Below are positions 52,642 to 63,960 of a DNA stretch of 64,000 nucleotides, in pieces. A model generated the notes under the pieces. That model was not told the origin of the DNA. It searched no databases and was given only the letters and a program-made list of their open reading frames with translations. The first letter of the stretch is position 1, and every line of letters begins with the position of its first letter. The DNA comes from Onchocerca volvulus (lineage: Eukaryota; Nematoda; Chromadorea; Rhabditida; Onchocercidae): NCBI GenBank assembly GCA_000499405.2, contig HG738138.1, forward strand, positions 9,980,888 to 10,044,887. Reading direction: 5' to 3'. The position numbers and the translations under genes are program-made.

Positions 52642-55600
52642 CTTGAAAAATTATAGTTAATTTAAACTATAAATAGAAAAACAAAGCACAAATCTCTTTT
52701 TTCATTCAGCTCTCCATTTCAACCATTCTTCCTACCTCGATCAAGAAAGTTAACAAAACTTATCTAATTTTCCAGAAAACAGTATTCTATTTCTGATCTT
52801 ATATAAAATGTAAGGTTTCCAATTTATTTGAGGGCGGACGTCATTAAATGTCTAAAACAAATAAAATCTATCGAACTTTTTTCAAAAACTCATGAAACGA
52901 GAGAGTACTGGAGCATGATAGAACTGTTATTTGCATTCATTCCACCAAAATTTGGATTTATTGCACCAAAAAAAAAAATATATATATATACATATGAATA
53001 TAGGTAGGTCTGCAGTTATTATAGTTTTTGATGAAATTTATATCATATATTCTCTGCAGTCCATAACTGCAGTAGTGATTGTCTTCTCATAAATTTAAAG
53101 TTTTTTGTTTTTTAAATGGTAATTTTAAAATTTTGATATTTTTCCAGTATTTCCTTCTGCAAAATGTATTACAATCAAAAAAGAGGTTTGTTATGATGTG
53201 ACAACCTTTTTTTTTTTTAGTTACTGGTACTTTGTTAGAATTCGTGTTCTGAATTAAGGGACGACCAGAAAAAACTTTGGGTAGTATAATGCGTTACCTC
53301 AAAATTATTTATGAATTTGCAACTAACAGTTGATAAAATTTGTAATTTATTCGTTCTTGTTAGATTCTCACTATTATCTATCATTAATTGGAGTTCTAGA
53401 TCTCGTAATTATTTGTGTCATTACATCTATTTTCGAAATATCGCAATCGGATTTTGCCAATAAAAGAAAAAAAAAAAAAACAAAATAGTAAGGAGCATTT
53501 GTAAATCAGTCAGTGAACACAGTTCCTCGTATTCTGCGTCGAAGTGAAGGATAGCTATTTTGTGGAATCCAGCAGTATCTCTTGCATAAGTCAGAAGTCT
53601 TGACCTGAAATCAGTCGTCTGATCTGCTTGCTTCACTCTTAATGGTCACAACTACATTTATTCCCATTTGTTGGATAATTTCATTTTGGAAGGGAAAAAT
53701 GGACGAAGACCACAAGCAGGAATGCATGCGAAAACTGGCAAAAATAGAAGCATTGCGTTGTTTTCTTTGCATTTTGGTTTAATACATTTGAATCGTGTGC
53801 ATATATGCCACTCTCAGCACTGTTTATAGCAAGCATTGAGCTAAATCGAACTTTAATGAGTTTTGTGTTCCATCTGTCCATGACATGCAAATACACGCAT
53901 GCACTTCTTTCAGCGTACTTTCGAAACTTGTCGAAATCTTTTGAAAATCGCATTTCATATTTGGAATGAATCGACTTACGCACCTGCATTGGCATATTCT
54001 TTCCTACTCCTAACAGCTATCAATTAAAAAAAAAAAAAAAAAGAACTGACAATTAAAATGAACAGGTGATTTGTTATTAAAATAGATTTTTCAGCAAATG
54101 CTATAGCAAAGCAAATCGATTACAGAAAACGGACTAGATAGGACTGCGTTCAGGACAGCTATTTTGCAATATCATTGACATTTTTCAAATAATAATTAGC
54201 TGATAGAAACGCAATTTTCAACAAGCATAAAAATGTATTTGCACATTCATCGACTGAAGATTTGAAGTCCAATGCTCAAGCGCTTATGTAGAAGCTAACA
54301 AAAGAAAGAGGAAAAACATGAAGATGAAAGAAAGATGGAAAGAGAATATCTTGATTGTTATTATCTAAAGCTTGCTAACCGCTTCGGATGATTCCATGCC
54401 AGAATCCCGGCGGCACCTCACTCATTACTAAGAGGATGGAACAGTCGATGAAATAATTTCGCTCTTTCTTTTGAAAATATCAATAGTGCAACAGCATGTC
54501 AGTGTCCAACTTCGATAATTATCAAACTGGTGCAGTTTTAAAAGCCGACTTTTTGTCAACAATTCGTGCATTTAATCCTAACATTTACTCATTTGTAAAA
54601 TGTATTTGCATTCAACTGAGCATTAAATCCGAATCTCCACTTTCATTTGAAAATGGTCCGTAGAAATTCTGATGTGTGAAATTAATAGGCAGAGAAGAAA
54701 TTTCGTTATTTCACTATTTCATAGCAGCAATATGAAGTTCTTTACAAAATCACTTTCTTTCTTGCTTTCTCTATCCTTTTTTATGCTAATTGCGTTTCGA
54801 AAACAGTTCAATTTAGAAGATTGTTGTAAGACAAACAAGCAAGCGAGACCGATCGGAAGATCAACGCAGTATTCATGTACTACGAACTTTCACAAAGTAA
54901 CTCCTATATTAGTGATATGAAGAATTATTACCATCTTCCGACAAGTCTTGATACAAGCAAGCTCACATTCATTACGGTTCATTTTTGATATTACAACCGA
55001 GCCAGTAGATGACTTCACCTTGTAACTTTGTTAATTCCCATAAGAAATCTTCAAAATTCTGAACCTTATACATGCTGAATAATCGAAGAAAAAAAAAAGC
55101 AATAGAATTATTAAGATAATCACATTCAAAACCGATTTAACTTCAGTAAATAATGAAATATTTCTGTGTCATCAGAAAGGAACCACTTTTTCTTCTTTGT
55201 TTGCTTCACAGTCATTTTGGATGGACATTATTAATCAAGATTTAGAAAACTCATCGAACTGATTTTTTTTTTTTTCTTTATTGAAGGAAATGGCAATAAT
55301 CAAAAAGAAAAAGAATATCTGTAATCATCAATTGAAAGATGACATCATTCTTTTTCCACTTTTTTTTTCTTTTTTGCTCACAGAAATATCAGCGTAAAAA
55401 TCCGGAAATTTTTCTCTTGAGCAATCTTATCACAGTATCTGTAAACTAATAGATTTGTTTCAATTTTCGATTATGAATATGGCAATTGTTCGAGAAGTTT
55501 GTTTGTCCCATAATTCTAAAGAAAGTTATATTGCAGTACTTTCTGGAGACAAATAAATTATTTTTTATCTCCATCTCTTACATCCCAAGTATGACGAAGG

Positions 55601-55803
55601 CTTTTTATATTAGCATCTATGATTCGGACATAATTATTTGTGATTCTCTGCCATTAATTTCATTATGCATTTCGGATGTTAGTCGAAGCATACTAAAAAA
55701 TTCAATTGAATGATAACTGATTTATGTTTTCGATATGGATTGCTAAACAGCGAAGAGAGAAATATCGATCCAATTAATTGCAGGATTAATGCTATGATGA
55801 AAC
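52642..55803. other. largely unassigned stretch before the GPCR gene
   Basis: Apart from the unjoined minus-strand frames mentioned for the preceding exon, this region shows poly-A and poly-T runs and no recognisable gene. A plus-strand frame at 54732-54920 begins with a hydrophobic stretch but has no other support. Confidence 0.35.
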
Positions 55804-56588
55804 ATGCAAGAGATTCATATCGATATATTCTTGAATATTTTAAAGGGAAGTGCACTTGCATTATTGGTTATTTGGACCGTTGTTGCCAACATACTTGTAT
55901 TTGTTGTACTCTGTAAAAATCCACACCTTCAGACTGTACCTAATCTACTGGTAACAATTCAGTTCGCTTTTTCCTTTCTTGCATCGATTAAATTCAGAAA
56001 ACAGAAGTATATTTACAGGTTGCCAATCTTGCCTTCAGTGATTTGTGCCTTGGAATCATCGTCCTGCCCCTGTCATCTATTTATGCGATCGCAAACAAAT
56101 GGATTTTTACATCAACCGTTTGCGTCGTTTTTGTATCAGGTAAAGTTGTTATTCTTTTTTTCTTTCTCATTTTTGCATCAAGTAAATTTTGTGCTTGTAC
56201 GGGAATTCACATTAATTACATTCTTTAATTATTTCAGTTTATTCAAAATATAAAATGTAAAATTCATTTATGGGTATTTGTACCATGATCTGACTATTCC
56301 AGTATTGCTAGGAATAGTACTGCAAACTTTTTAAGTCCCAGTGTAAGCTTCTTTAATCAAATTCCAACTTTCTTTTCTTTGAATTGGACTAATTTTGCAG
56401 CAGATATCTTGTGCTCCACGGCTTCTATCTGGAATTTATCCATTGTTGGTCTAGATCGTTACTGGGCAATAACTATGCCAATGGCTTACATGGCTAAGCG
56501 AAATAAACGTACAGCAGCTTTTCTAATTTTGTCCGTTTGGGTTTCATCCGCCTTAATTAGTTTAGCTCCGTTATTCGGATGGAGACAG
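55804..56588 (+). CDS. biogenic-amine-type class A GPCR, N-terminal part
   Basis: Three phase-0/1/0 exons (55804-55950, 56019-56139, 56401-56588) encode 152 residues covering transmembrane segments 1-4. TM1 is ALALLVIWTVVANILVFVVL. TM2 has VANLAFSDLCLGIIVLPLSS, with the conserved L-x-x-x-D. TM3 has DILCSTASIWNLSIVGLDRY, followed by WAI. TM4 has FLILSVWVSSALISLAPLFG, followed by WRQ. The aspartate at the start of DILCSTAS is in the position that binds amines, and DRYWAI is typical of serotonin, octopamine/tyramine and dopamine receptors; subtype cannot be told. In-frame TGA codons just upstream of the ATG support the start. The third exon ends at a GC donor (CAG/GCAAGC). Segments 5-7 are not found before the BEL/Pao LTR at 56942, so they lie beyond the element and the window, or have been lost. 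Confidence 0.85.
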
Positions 56589-56941
56589 GCAAGCGGATTT
56601 TTCATTTTAAAATACATTCTTTTTTTTTTCTTGCATTCGTCATTTTTTGACAAAATTTAACATTTTGAACCCTTCAACGGTTTTGTGCGTTATCATGGTG
56701 AGCAATTTAGTGAAACAGCACTGAGTGTTGAAATTTTGCATGAAATAATGAAATCTATTTTTGACATTTCAATAAATGAAATTGTTTCTCAAAATATTAG
56801 ATTTAATATTTTTTCGAATGTAATCTTCCATTAATTATTTTAATGTAGCCAATGATAATGATATCAAGAATATAACTGCGCATTGCATTATTGCAAAAAT
56901 TTGTTGAACTCAAGATTGAAAATCACCGAATTCACAAATGC
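56589..56941. other. GPCR intron sequence up to the LTR
   Basis: AT-rich sequence after the GC donor with no receptor-like exon. The last five bases before the LTR are AATGC, which would be one copy of the target-site duplication of the element. Confidence 0.5.
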
Positions 56942-57534
56942 TGTCGTGAATTTTGTTGATGCGTTGAAGGTGATGTCTATTGATAACCAAATACAACTAG
57001 TATTTCGACCAAGGTTGATTTGCCCTTTGCGTTGCTTGCGGGAAGTTGATTGAGGTGTATTGAGTTGGACTGAGTTAAATTGAATTCGAGTAACAGTTAA
57101 GATGAGTTGAGTTGAACAGACAACCGAATTGTAGGATTTTATTTTTTCCAATAAAATAATATCTCATTCAATACAATAGAGCTTATAAACATTAGGAAGT
57201 GGAGTGGATTACCATGATTATTCAAGCATTGCAGCTGGTATCAAATGGGAAGATTAAGATGTGAATATGAACAAAAATGCAAATTTAGTACGGTTAGCGA
57301 TTGATAACAACGGGAATTCTGGTGTAATAGAAATACACAGATGTGAACATGGATAAAAGCAAAAAAAAAACATGGAAAATAAATCTAACGGAATGTAAAA
57401 TTGGTTGAGTGATTTATTATTATAAACATTGGTTATAATTAGAAATTTAGTTTTACAATTTGAATGAGAAATGTATTTAGTTATTTATTCGTTTGGAATT
57501 TTGTTGGAGTTTCGCGATATCAGAATTCGCGACA
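56942..57534 (-). repeat. 3' LTR of the BEL/Pao element
   Basis: On the minus strand the LTR starts TGTCGCGAATTC and ends TCACGACA, giving TG...CA ends over 593 bp. The same ends appear in the solo LTR at 62096-62627, which fixes the boundaries. The sequence just inside the element (57535-57560) is pyrimidine-rich with a short TTTTGGGAG on the sense strand, so the polypurine tract is not obvious. Confidence 0.85.
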
Positions 57535-57561
57535 CTCCCAAAAGGAGGAGAGAGGAAGAAA

Positions 57562-60003
57562 TTAGGAAGAAAGTTGAAATGAGGTGTTCTCAGATGTGTA
57601 GGAAAAAGTATTTAGTTTAATAATGGGGCTTCTAGTTGTATCATTTAGTGTGTGGGTTTCTACCGAATTTGTAGGGAGGATAATGATATTTTCTGAACGT
57701 GGATTTTGTCTGCGGGATAGGCAGAATAAGGTTTTAAATAGTTCGAATTTCAACTTGATAATAATTAGTACAATTGATAGAAGCAAGATACTTATACAAA
57801 TGGTGAATAATTTCCAATGATTCATGATATTTTTCAAATTTTCTTGTATCGAACCTTCGGCTTGATCGAATTCTTTCACCAATCGATTTACCAATTGTTG
57901 TCCTTCTTTCGTAAATTCTTTCCAGAAAGAATCGTCTTCTTGTTGATACGATATTGAGTTAATGGTATCGTGATAGTGGTTTAAAAGTTCCAATTCTGCA
58001 TTGATTCTCTCGATTTCAAATTTACTTATTAATCCTCTACTAAACTCGATGTTTTGGAGTGGCATTACATTAGTTTTGCAAGGTGCTACCAATAATACCC
58101 TCTTTTCTTTCTTAGCTATTATATCGTTTCTTTGTAATATCATTTCTGTAGCGATAGTAGGATAAATTTCAGACATCCTTTCAATCAAGTATAATAAGTT
58201 ATTTCTATTCTGACAACTTCTTTGGTATGTCACTTTGAGTAATTGAAGAAATTCTCGTCTAAGGGAATCAAATATATATTGAAACTTCACACTGTTTGGA
58301 TTAAACGTTTCTTCTGGGGAAATTTCCATCAGAAGTAGTTGGTTTGTCGTTTTTCGAGTTTGATTTGGAGTTGTAATATTTTCATTGATAACATTGTCTA
58401 CGTCCAGAATGATGTTTCCTTTCATCGAATGAGGATTATTGAAGCCACATCTCGTGTCTATTATTGTGTGATCGGTTTTATCCATTAAGAATGAGGCTTG
58501 TAATTCGTTGATGACAAAATGATAACTGTATTTCATAGCATCGAGTCTTCCAACCTTGTTATATAGGCATTGATGGGTAGCCTTTGTATTGTTCCATAAA
58601 ACAATACTAGTGTTTGTCACACATTTGCCCATTTGAACTTTGCAATGGTTAGTATTGTCGAGATTTGAGACAGGGTAATTTCCGTCAAAAATTAGTATTC
58701 CTCCTTGTGTTAGTATGAAATTTATTGTGGGCTGACAGTTAACTCCCAGCCATCCATATGAATATTGTATTTCGTTAGTTGTTATCCATTTATTTGGAGA
58801 AATTTGAGTTAACGATATCCCGACAATTTGTCTTTGAGTATGTAAAGCTCGACAAAATGTTGAAGATGTTGCAACTGTAATTGTGTGGTCTGAAACTACT
58901 GATAGTGATCCTGAGAAAGGCCTTTGTACATACCATTCGTGTAATTGGATAGCCGGTATTCTCACGTGAGTGTTTGTATACACGTCTACTGTGTGTAGTG
59001 TGACATTTTGATTGGTTATGTTGTCACAATTCCACCTTTCTGGAATGTTGAACGGTATCCCTGACGTCCACTTGCAATTTTTTGTTGCTACTGTTTGGTT
59101 TGATGTTGCTGATAGAATAGTCATTACGAAGAGAGTTTTCGTAAGATTATTAGACTTATTTGTAATAGTGTGTCCGTTTTGCGTTGATTGTTGTGTAGCC
59201 TTTCTAGTTCGGCTGGCGATGGGTTGTTCAAGTTCCTTATCTTCATTTTTTCTTGTCTTTCCATATTCAGTTGACAAGTCAACATCTCCGTTGCTTTGAT
59301 TAGCATAAGGCCTTTCTGATTTCGTTTCTAGTTGTTCTTCCTTTGTTCTATCAGGTTTAGTTAATTCCAAGGGGTATAGTTGGTTTATTGAGCGTTCAAG
59401 ATGTCTTCCATTCGGCAATTGAATTTTTGCGCTTCTGATACATCCGTCTCGTCCTCTTTTGAGATTGATAATCTTAGCAAGTTTCCAGGTAGCTCGAGGT
59501 TTGTCTGGTTCTGCTAATAAGAGAACCTCATTTTCCTGTAGTTCTCGGGTTTCCACTGATCGAGGGGAGACTATTTTTCTTTGCGTTCGTTCGCGAAGAC
59601 TTGACAAATATTCGTCTCTCCATCGGTTCCAGAAAACGTCCAGAGTTTTTAAAACCTGTTTCCAACATTCCACTGCTTTGTCTTCACTTCTTAATGGATA
59701 AGGAGTATATTCTTCGTCCTCCTCGTTAGTCTTAATTGGTATTCTCAATGTGAATGTGGGTGATATAAAGTCAGTTGGACGTATAACTCGATAGTCATCT
59801 GTGCCCACATAAGTTAATGGACGGGTGTGCAGTATTGCTTCGATTTGTACTATTAATGTCATGAATTCTTTTTCTTTTAAGAGTTTTCTTCCTATGGCTC
59901 GTCTCAGGGCCTGTTTCGTTTTACCTATAACCCTTTCGTATACACCATCGCCCCATGGTGCTTTGGGAATCGTATTTCTCCACACTATACCCTCTTCTGC
60001 CAT
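57562..60003 (-). CDS. integrase C-terminus fused to envelope-like glycoprotein, 813 codons
   Basis: This is the longest open frame in the window and has no stop. Residues 1 to about 215 are the end of integrase: the catalytic Glu in APWGDGVYERV (residue 23) and the C-terminal domain of BEL/Pao integrases ending PNGRHLERSINQLYPLEL. After a polar linker an internal hydrophobic segment (about 289-300) could act as a signal peptide. The ectodomain to residue 730 has ten cysteines, many N-glycosylation sites and a basic stretch KKEKR (631-635) that resembles a protease processing site. A membrane helix lies at about 731-750 (LFTICISILLLSIVLIIIKL), with a tail of about 60 residues. Envelope-like genes are known in some BEL/Pao elements; the closest viral class cannot be decided by eye. 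An envelope would probably need a spliced or separate message. Confidence 0.8.
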   Translation of the reverse strand: MAEEGIVWRNTIPKAPWGDGVYERVIGKTKQALRRAIGRKLLKEKEFMTLIVQIEAILHTRPLTYVGTDDYRVIRPTDFISPTFTLRIPIKTNEEDEEYTPYPLRSEDKAVECWKQVLKTLDVFWNRWRDEYLSSLRERTQRKIVSPRSVETRELQENEVLLLAEPDKPRATWKLAKIINLKRGRDGCIRSAKIQLPNGRHLERSINQLYPLELTKPDRTKEEQLETKSERPYANQSNGDVDLSTEYGKTRKNEDKELEQPIASRTRKATQQSTQNGHTITNKSNNLTKTLFVMTILSATSNQTVATKNCKWTSGIPFNIPERWNCDNITNQNVTLHTVDVYTNTHVRIPAIQLHEWYVQRPFSGSLSVVSDHTITVATSSTFCRALHTQRQIVGISLTQISPNKWITTNEIQYSYGWLGVNCQPTINFILTQGGILIFDGNYPVSNLDNTNHCKVQMGKCVTNTSIVLWNNTKATHQCLYNKVGRLDAMKYSYHFVINELQASFLMDKTDHTIIDTRCGFNNPHSMKGNIILDVDNVINENITTPNQTRKTTNQLLLMEISPEETFNPNSVKFQYIFDSLRREFLQLLKVTYQRSCQNRNNLLYLIERMSEIYPTIATEMILQRNDIIAKKEKRVLLVAPCKTNVMPLQNIEFSRGLISKFEIERINAELELLNHYHDTINSISYQQEDDSFWKEFTKEGQQLVNRLVKEFDQAEGSIQENLKNIMNHWKLFTICISILLLSIVLIIIKLKFELFKTLFCLSRRQNPRSENIIILPTNSVETHTLNDTTRSPIIKLNTFSYTSENTSFQLSS

Positions 60004-60015
60004 GAAGTTGGCGTT

Positions 60016-60659
60016 TTATTCCATAATGCTCTTAAATACGAATTGGAATTGACTTGCGTTGTCGCTTAAGACCAATCTTGGAAAACCTCTTCGGGCCCTA
60101 AATCTTGAAAAAACATGATAAAAGTCTTCACTAGATAAATTTTCTACCATCTCTAAGTGTACCGTTCTGGTGATAAAACAAGTAAAGAGCGCAATCCATC
60201 TCTTTTTTATCATCTTGTATGGAATTTTAACGGTAATTGGTCCCAAGTAATCAAGACCCACCTTTTCGAATGCTCTTGATCAATGACTCGGGATTCCGGT
60301 AAGTTTGGCATGGCTGGTAGTTTAAATGTTTTCGCTTTCCAGCGCTTGCAAGTCATGCAATTTGATATTACACTTTTTACTGCGGCTCTACCTCGAGGTA
60401 TCCAAAATCTTCGTCTTAGTTGGAACAGCGTATGTGTGATTCCTGCGTGGATCAATTTCTCATGTTGATTGGAAATGATGCGGTTAGTTAAGTGATGACC
60501 CTTGGGTAAATAAATCGGGAATTTGCCATCCTCAGTTAATTCAGTGTGTGCTAATCGACTACCGGCTGTCCAAAGATTATCGGTACTAGACAGAAACAAG
60601 CTCCATTTTTCCTTTTCTTCGATTGTCAAGTTTTGCGATTGTGCTTGTCTGATCAACAT
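60016..60659 (-). pseudogene. integrase zinc-binding domain and catalytic core, broken
   Basis: The part at 60280-60659 has the H-H-C-C zinc-binding pattern (HEKLIHAGITHT, then CMTC). The part at 60016-60261 has the core with its first two acidic residues (GLDYLGPI and VLSDNASQF). They are in different frames, with the shift near 60262-60275. A TAA at 60016-60018 then separates the core from the Glu-containing segment in the same frame downstream. Confidence 0.85.
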
Positions 60660-61085
60660 TCTCTCTGCTATTTCATAGTCCTTTGTAGTTATTTGGTTTC
60701 TTCGAAGTGATAGTGATTGTAACCACTGTAATCTTTTATGCTAATTTGTTTAATAAATCCGAGTGCCCATATCGTTGCTCTCAATAATTTTTCATACTTG
60801 CTGAATCGATGTACTTCAATGAATTGAATCACTGTCCTTTTCTGCGTCGATGTTGGAATCGTCATGTTGGCGACAACTGCTTTTCCAAATTCATTATTGC
60901 CTGGATAAAGGAAATGATTTTCGGGCCATTGTGATTCAGGTTCACTTAACCAATATGGTCCATTCCATCACTGTTTAGAATTTCGCAGCTTATATGGTGG
61001 AAGTCCTCTAGTCGCTATATCCACTGGATTTTCTTGGCTAGGGACGTATCTCAACTTAAATCTGGAATTTCTGATCTCTTCTACC

Positions 61086-61478
61086 CTAATTTGTACGAAT
61101 CGTGGTAAGAGTTTCGTATAATTCACTATCCAGTAAAGGACACATTTTGAGTCTGACCACAGTATTACGGAATAATTTTTTACATGCTCTTGTAATTGTT
61201 TTAATACGAATTGTCCGGTCCTTTACTCCTATTAATACAGACAGTAATTCAAGTCTGGGTATTAAGAGACCTTTAATGGGAGCAATTCTGGATTTCGCGA
61301 AGATTAAAAATGTCCTTGACCATCCTCCCGGTACACAATTTTGGATGTAGACAGCCGCAGAGTATGCAGTTTGAGATGCATCCGTGAAGATATGGAATTC
61401 TGAGTATAGTGAGGGATCTATCACATATCTTGGTATTTCGATTACTTTTCTGGCCATCCTTCTATTAGTCTCTTCCAA
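61086..61478 (-). pseudogene. RNase H domain of the BEL/Pao polyprotein
   Basis: It contains the acidic motif HIFTDASQTAYSAAVYI and the BEL/Pao signature IAPIKGLLIPRLELLSVL, followed by a diverged C-terminal part. Between 60660 and 61085 the connection to integrase is recognisable only in pieces, with stops and shifts. It overlaps the end of the reverse transcriptase frame, which indicates another frameshift near 61442-61478. Confidence 0.8.
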
Positions 61479-63274
61479 TCTTGTTGGTCCATTTCATTTA
61501 GAGGTTGGTCCCACACAACGTTTTGTCTCCATAGATGTTGAATAAATAATTTAAGTCTTATTATAACTGGGACTAGATATCCCAGTGGGTCATATTGAGA
61601 TGCGATGAACTGTAGGATAGTTCTTTTTGTAACGAATTTTCCTCCCCACGGTTTGATTGTTAGATTTATCCTGTCTTGTTCATGATTCCAATTAAGCCCA
61701 AGAAAGTTTTCCTTTCTCGGTTTGCTCAAGTCACGATATGGGGTCATTCTATTGAATTCTTGGTTGCTGGAAAGAAATTCTCTGATGTTCATCGAGGCTT
61801 GTTGAAAAATAATTTTCATCTCTTCATATTTCCGAAAGGCTTCTTCTGTATCATTTGCAGAGACCGTAACATTGTCTACATATAAATTTTGTCGTATTTC
61901 ATTTGCTAATGTACTATCAACGTTCTCCAAAGGATAGTTGAGTGTTGCTGCCAATAAGAAAGGTGAGGATATTATGCCAAAGGGAACTCTCTTGAAGCAG
62001 TAACACTTTAGGTTCTCGTGGTTTACTTCCTTATTGACATCTTTCACTCAGAGGAATCGCGTACAATTTCTTTCCTCTTCTTGTAATCCTATTTGTGTCG
62101 CGAATTCGATATGGCGAAGCTCCTATCACATGCCAAATCTCATTGTAAATTATGTAAATGGTGTTGTAAATCATTTAGCATCTTATTTTCTTCCCCATGC
62201 TTTTTCTTTTTTTTGGTAATCTTTCACACCGGAATTTTCTTTTCCTATCAATCACTTCCAATACTCAACTAAATTCACATCATTATCCAATTTCACATTC
62301 ACATCTTCTCATTGGATTTTGTTTACAATACTTATTGTATTTTTGCCTTAACAGCTTCCCATGACTAACCCATTCTCATGCACTTGAATTTTTAACAATT
62401 TCCAGTGATTAAACCACTCCCATCTCTAACTATATAAATTTGGTTGTATTAAAAAAAGGACTATCTTCAAAATAAATATTTTATAATTGGGTGTGAACTC
62501 TACAGTTCAACTCTACTATTCAATCTACTCCAACTCCACTACAAATTTCAATTCAACTCGCTTGGATTCACTGGCGGTATTAACTATTAATCGACATCGA
62601 TCACCAATTCAGAAATTATTCACGACAATTTGTAGGAATGCCTTCTCTATGTCGGCAGTTATTACAATGTTCATCTCTCGGAAGCGTAATAATACTCCAA
62701 CTAGATCCGGTAGAATTACTGGGCCTCGATACAGAACTTCATTGAGGCTCTTGAATCCTCGTTTGTGTGCTGAGGCGTCATATACGATTCTTAACTGGGT
62801 CGTAATTTTGTTAGGAGTTGATACTTAATGGTGGGGTAAGTAATGTACTACGCCCCTTTCGTCTTCAGGAGGTACTTCTTCAATTACTCCATTCAATAGT
62901 TGTTCTTTTAGTGTAGTATCGTATGTGAGAAGTGATGAGGATCGTAGGCGTCTAACCAGATTCTTCAAACGTCTGGTACATAAACCATAATCATCGCTCA
63001 GTTTTGTTTTAGAGTCTTTCCACGACCAACATATCTGGTATCTCCCGTCGAGCTTAATAATTGTCTGTTTAAAGTGACTCATCGCTTGTTTATCATCGTT
63101 ATCTGTGGGAGACTCTTGTATGCCGATCATTTCCAATTTCCAGAAATCTTCTAAATCCAAATTCGGATTTGTACATACTGAGCATATTATAGGTGAGGGG
63201 TGACTTTTGGAATTGCAAAGTCTATCGATATAACCGCTTCCCACTATCATGGGACCCATTTTTGATTGTACCAA
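61442..63274 (-). pseudogene. reverse transcriptase, interrupted by stops and a nested LTR
   Basis: The N-terminal part (62825-63274) has DLEDFWKLEMIGI and ends at a TAA. The fingers and first palm motif follow at 62633-62824 (IVYDASA, ITADIEKAFLQI). The solo LTR 62096-62627 then splits the gene. The rest (61442-62090) has PFGIISSPFLLAATL, the active-site motif NLYVDNV, with Asn in the second acidic position as in a number of BEL/Pao copies, and the thumb (SQYDPLGYLVPV). A TGA at 62048-62050 adds a further break. Confidence 0.85.
62096..62627 (+). mobile_element. nested solo LTR of the same BEL/Pao family
   Basis: The 532-bp insert starts TGTCGCGAATTC and ends ATTCACGACA, like the element's own LTR but in the opposite orientation. 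It is flanked by a perfect 5-bp direct repeat ATTTG at 62091-62095 and 62628-62632. Reverse transcriptase coding similarity stops at one edge and resumes at the other. No internal element sequence is present, so it is a solo LTR left by recombination. Confidence 0.9.
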
Positions 63275-63489
63275 AGCATGCCCAGAGTGTAATTTCCGTT
63301 TATCTTGTGGATCGATAAACTTTAAAAAATAATCGGCACCGATCAGTATGTCGGGCTACTTCCTATAGCTTATTAAATCTTCAAATTCGTCGTTATATGT
63401 ATGTCGACTACCTGTAGTTCCTGGGTTAAATATTCTACTACATGACCGTTGATCGTTATGATTTCCTTGTCCTCTGTTTGTTCGTTCAC

Positions 63490-63960
63490 TCATGCGTCAG
63501 CAGTAGGACATTGTATTGGAATCTTTGTACCGAATGGGGCTACCAGCATAGTTCGGGGTTCCGACTCTATGAGTTTTAGTTGGCTTGACAATTTCTTTGA
63601 AATGAAAGACATTTGTGAACCTATGTCAAATAATGCTAAGGTTCTTTGTTGTCTTTGTGGATATTCTGGATTCATGATCTTTGTCCCTTTACATAAGAGT
63701 AACGTCTCTTGTGGTGTATCAGTTTGAGTCATACCTGCTGAGTGGTACAGGAAGGTCGGACTATCTGCACTTAATTGTGTTAGCTCCTGCTTTCTCGGAA
63801 GGGTTATAATGTTTGGGGGTGAGGTGCTTCTTTTGTCGCGTAGGGCACTGTGATGCAAGCCTTTACAGTAGAAGCATTTTTTCTTAGCTTTGCATAACTC
63901 TGTTTTATGACTATCCTTGAAGCAAATTACACATTTCTTCAATGATTTGAGGCGCTTCAT
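63490..63960 (-). pseudogene. gag zinc-knuckle and protease region
   Basis: It has one good CCHC knuckle (CVICFKDSHKTELC) and a second that has lost its last cysteine (CFYCKGLHHSALRD). The protease-like segment reads LALFDIGSQMSFI, where the D-S/T-G active-site triad is altered to D-I-G. The frame ends at 63490. Between 63275 and 63489 the rest of the protease is broken by stops. Upstream gag continues beyond the window. Confidence 0.75.

Noticed and set aside
54672..54920. Plus-strand frame with a hydrophobic start resembling a secreted peptide
   Set aside because: No acceptor, no cysteine pattern after a cleavage site and no family similarity; the hydrophobic part is encoded by a T-rich run.
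59012..59299. Plus-strand frame of 95 codons
   Set aside because: It is the antisense shadow of the envelope-like frame.
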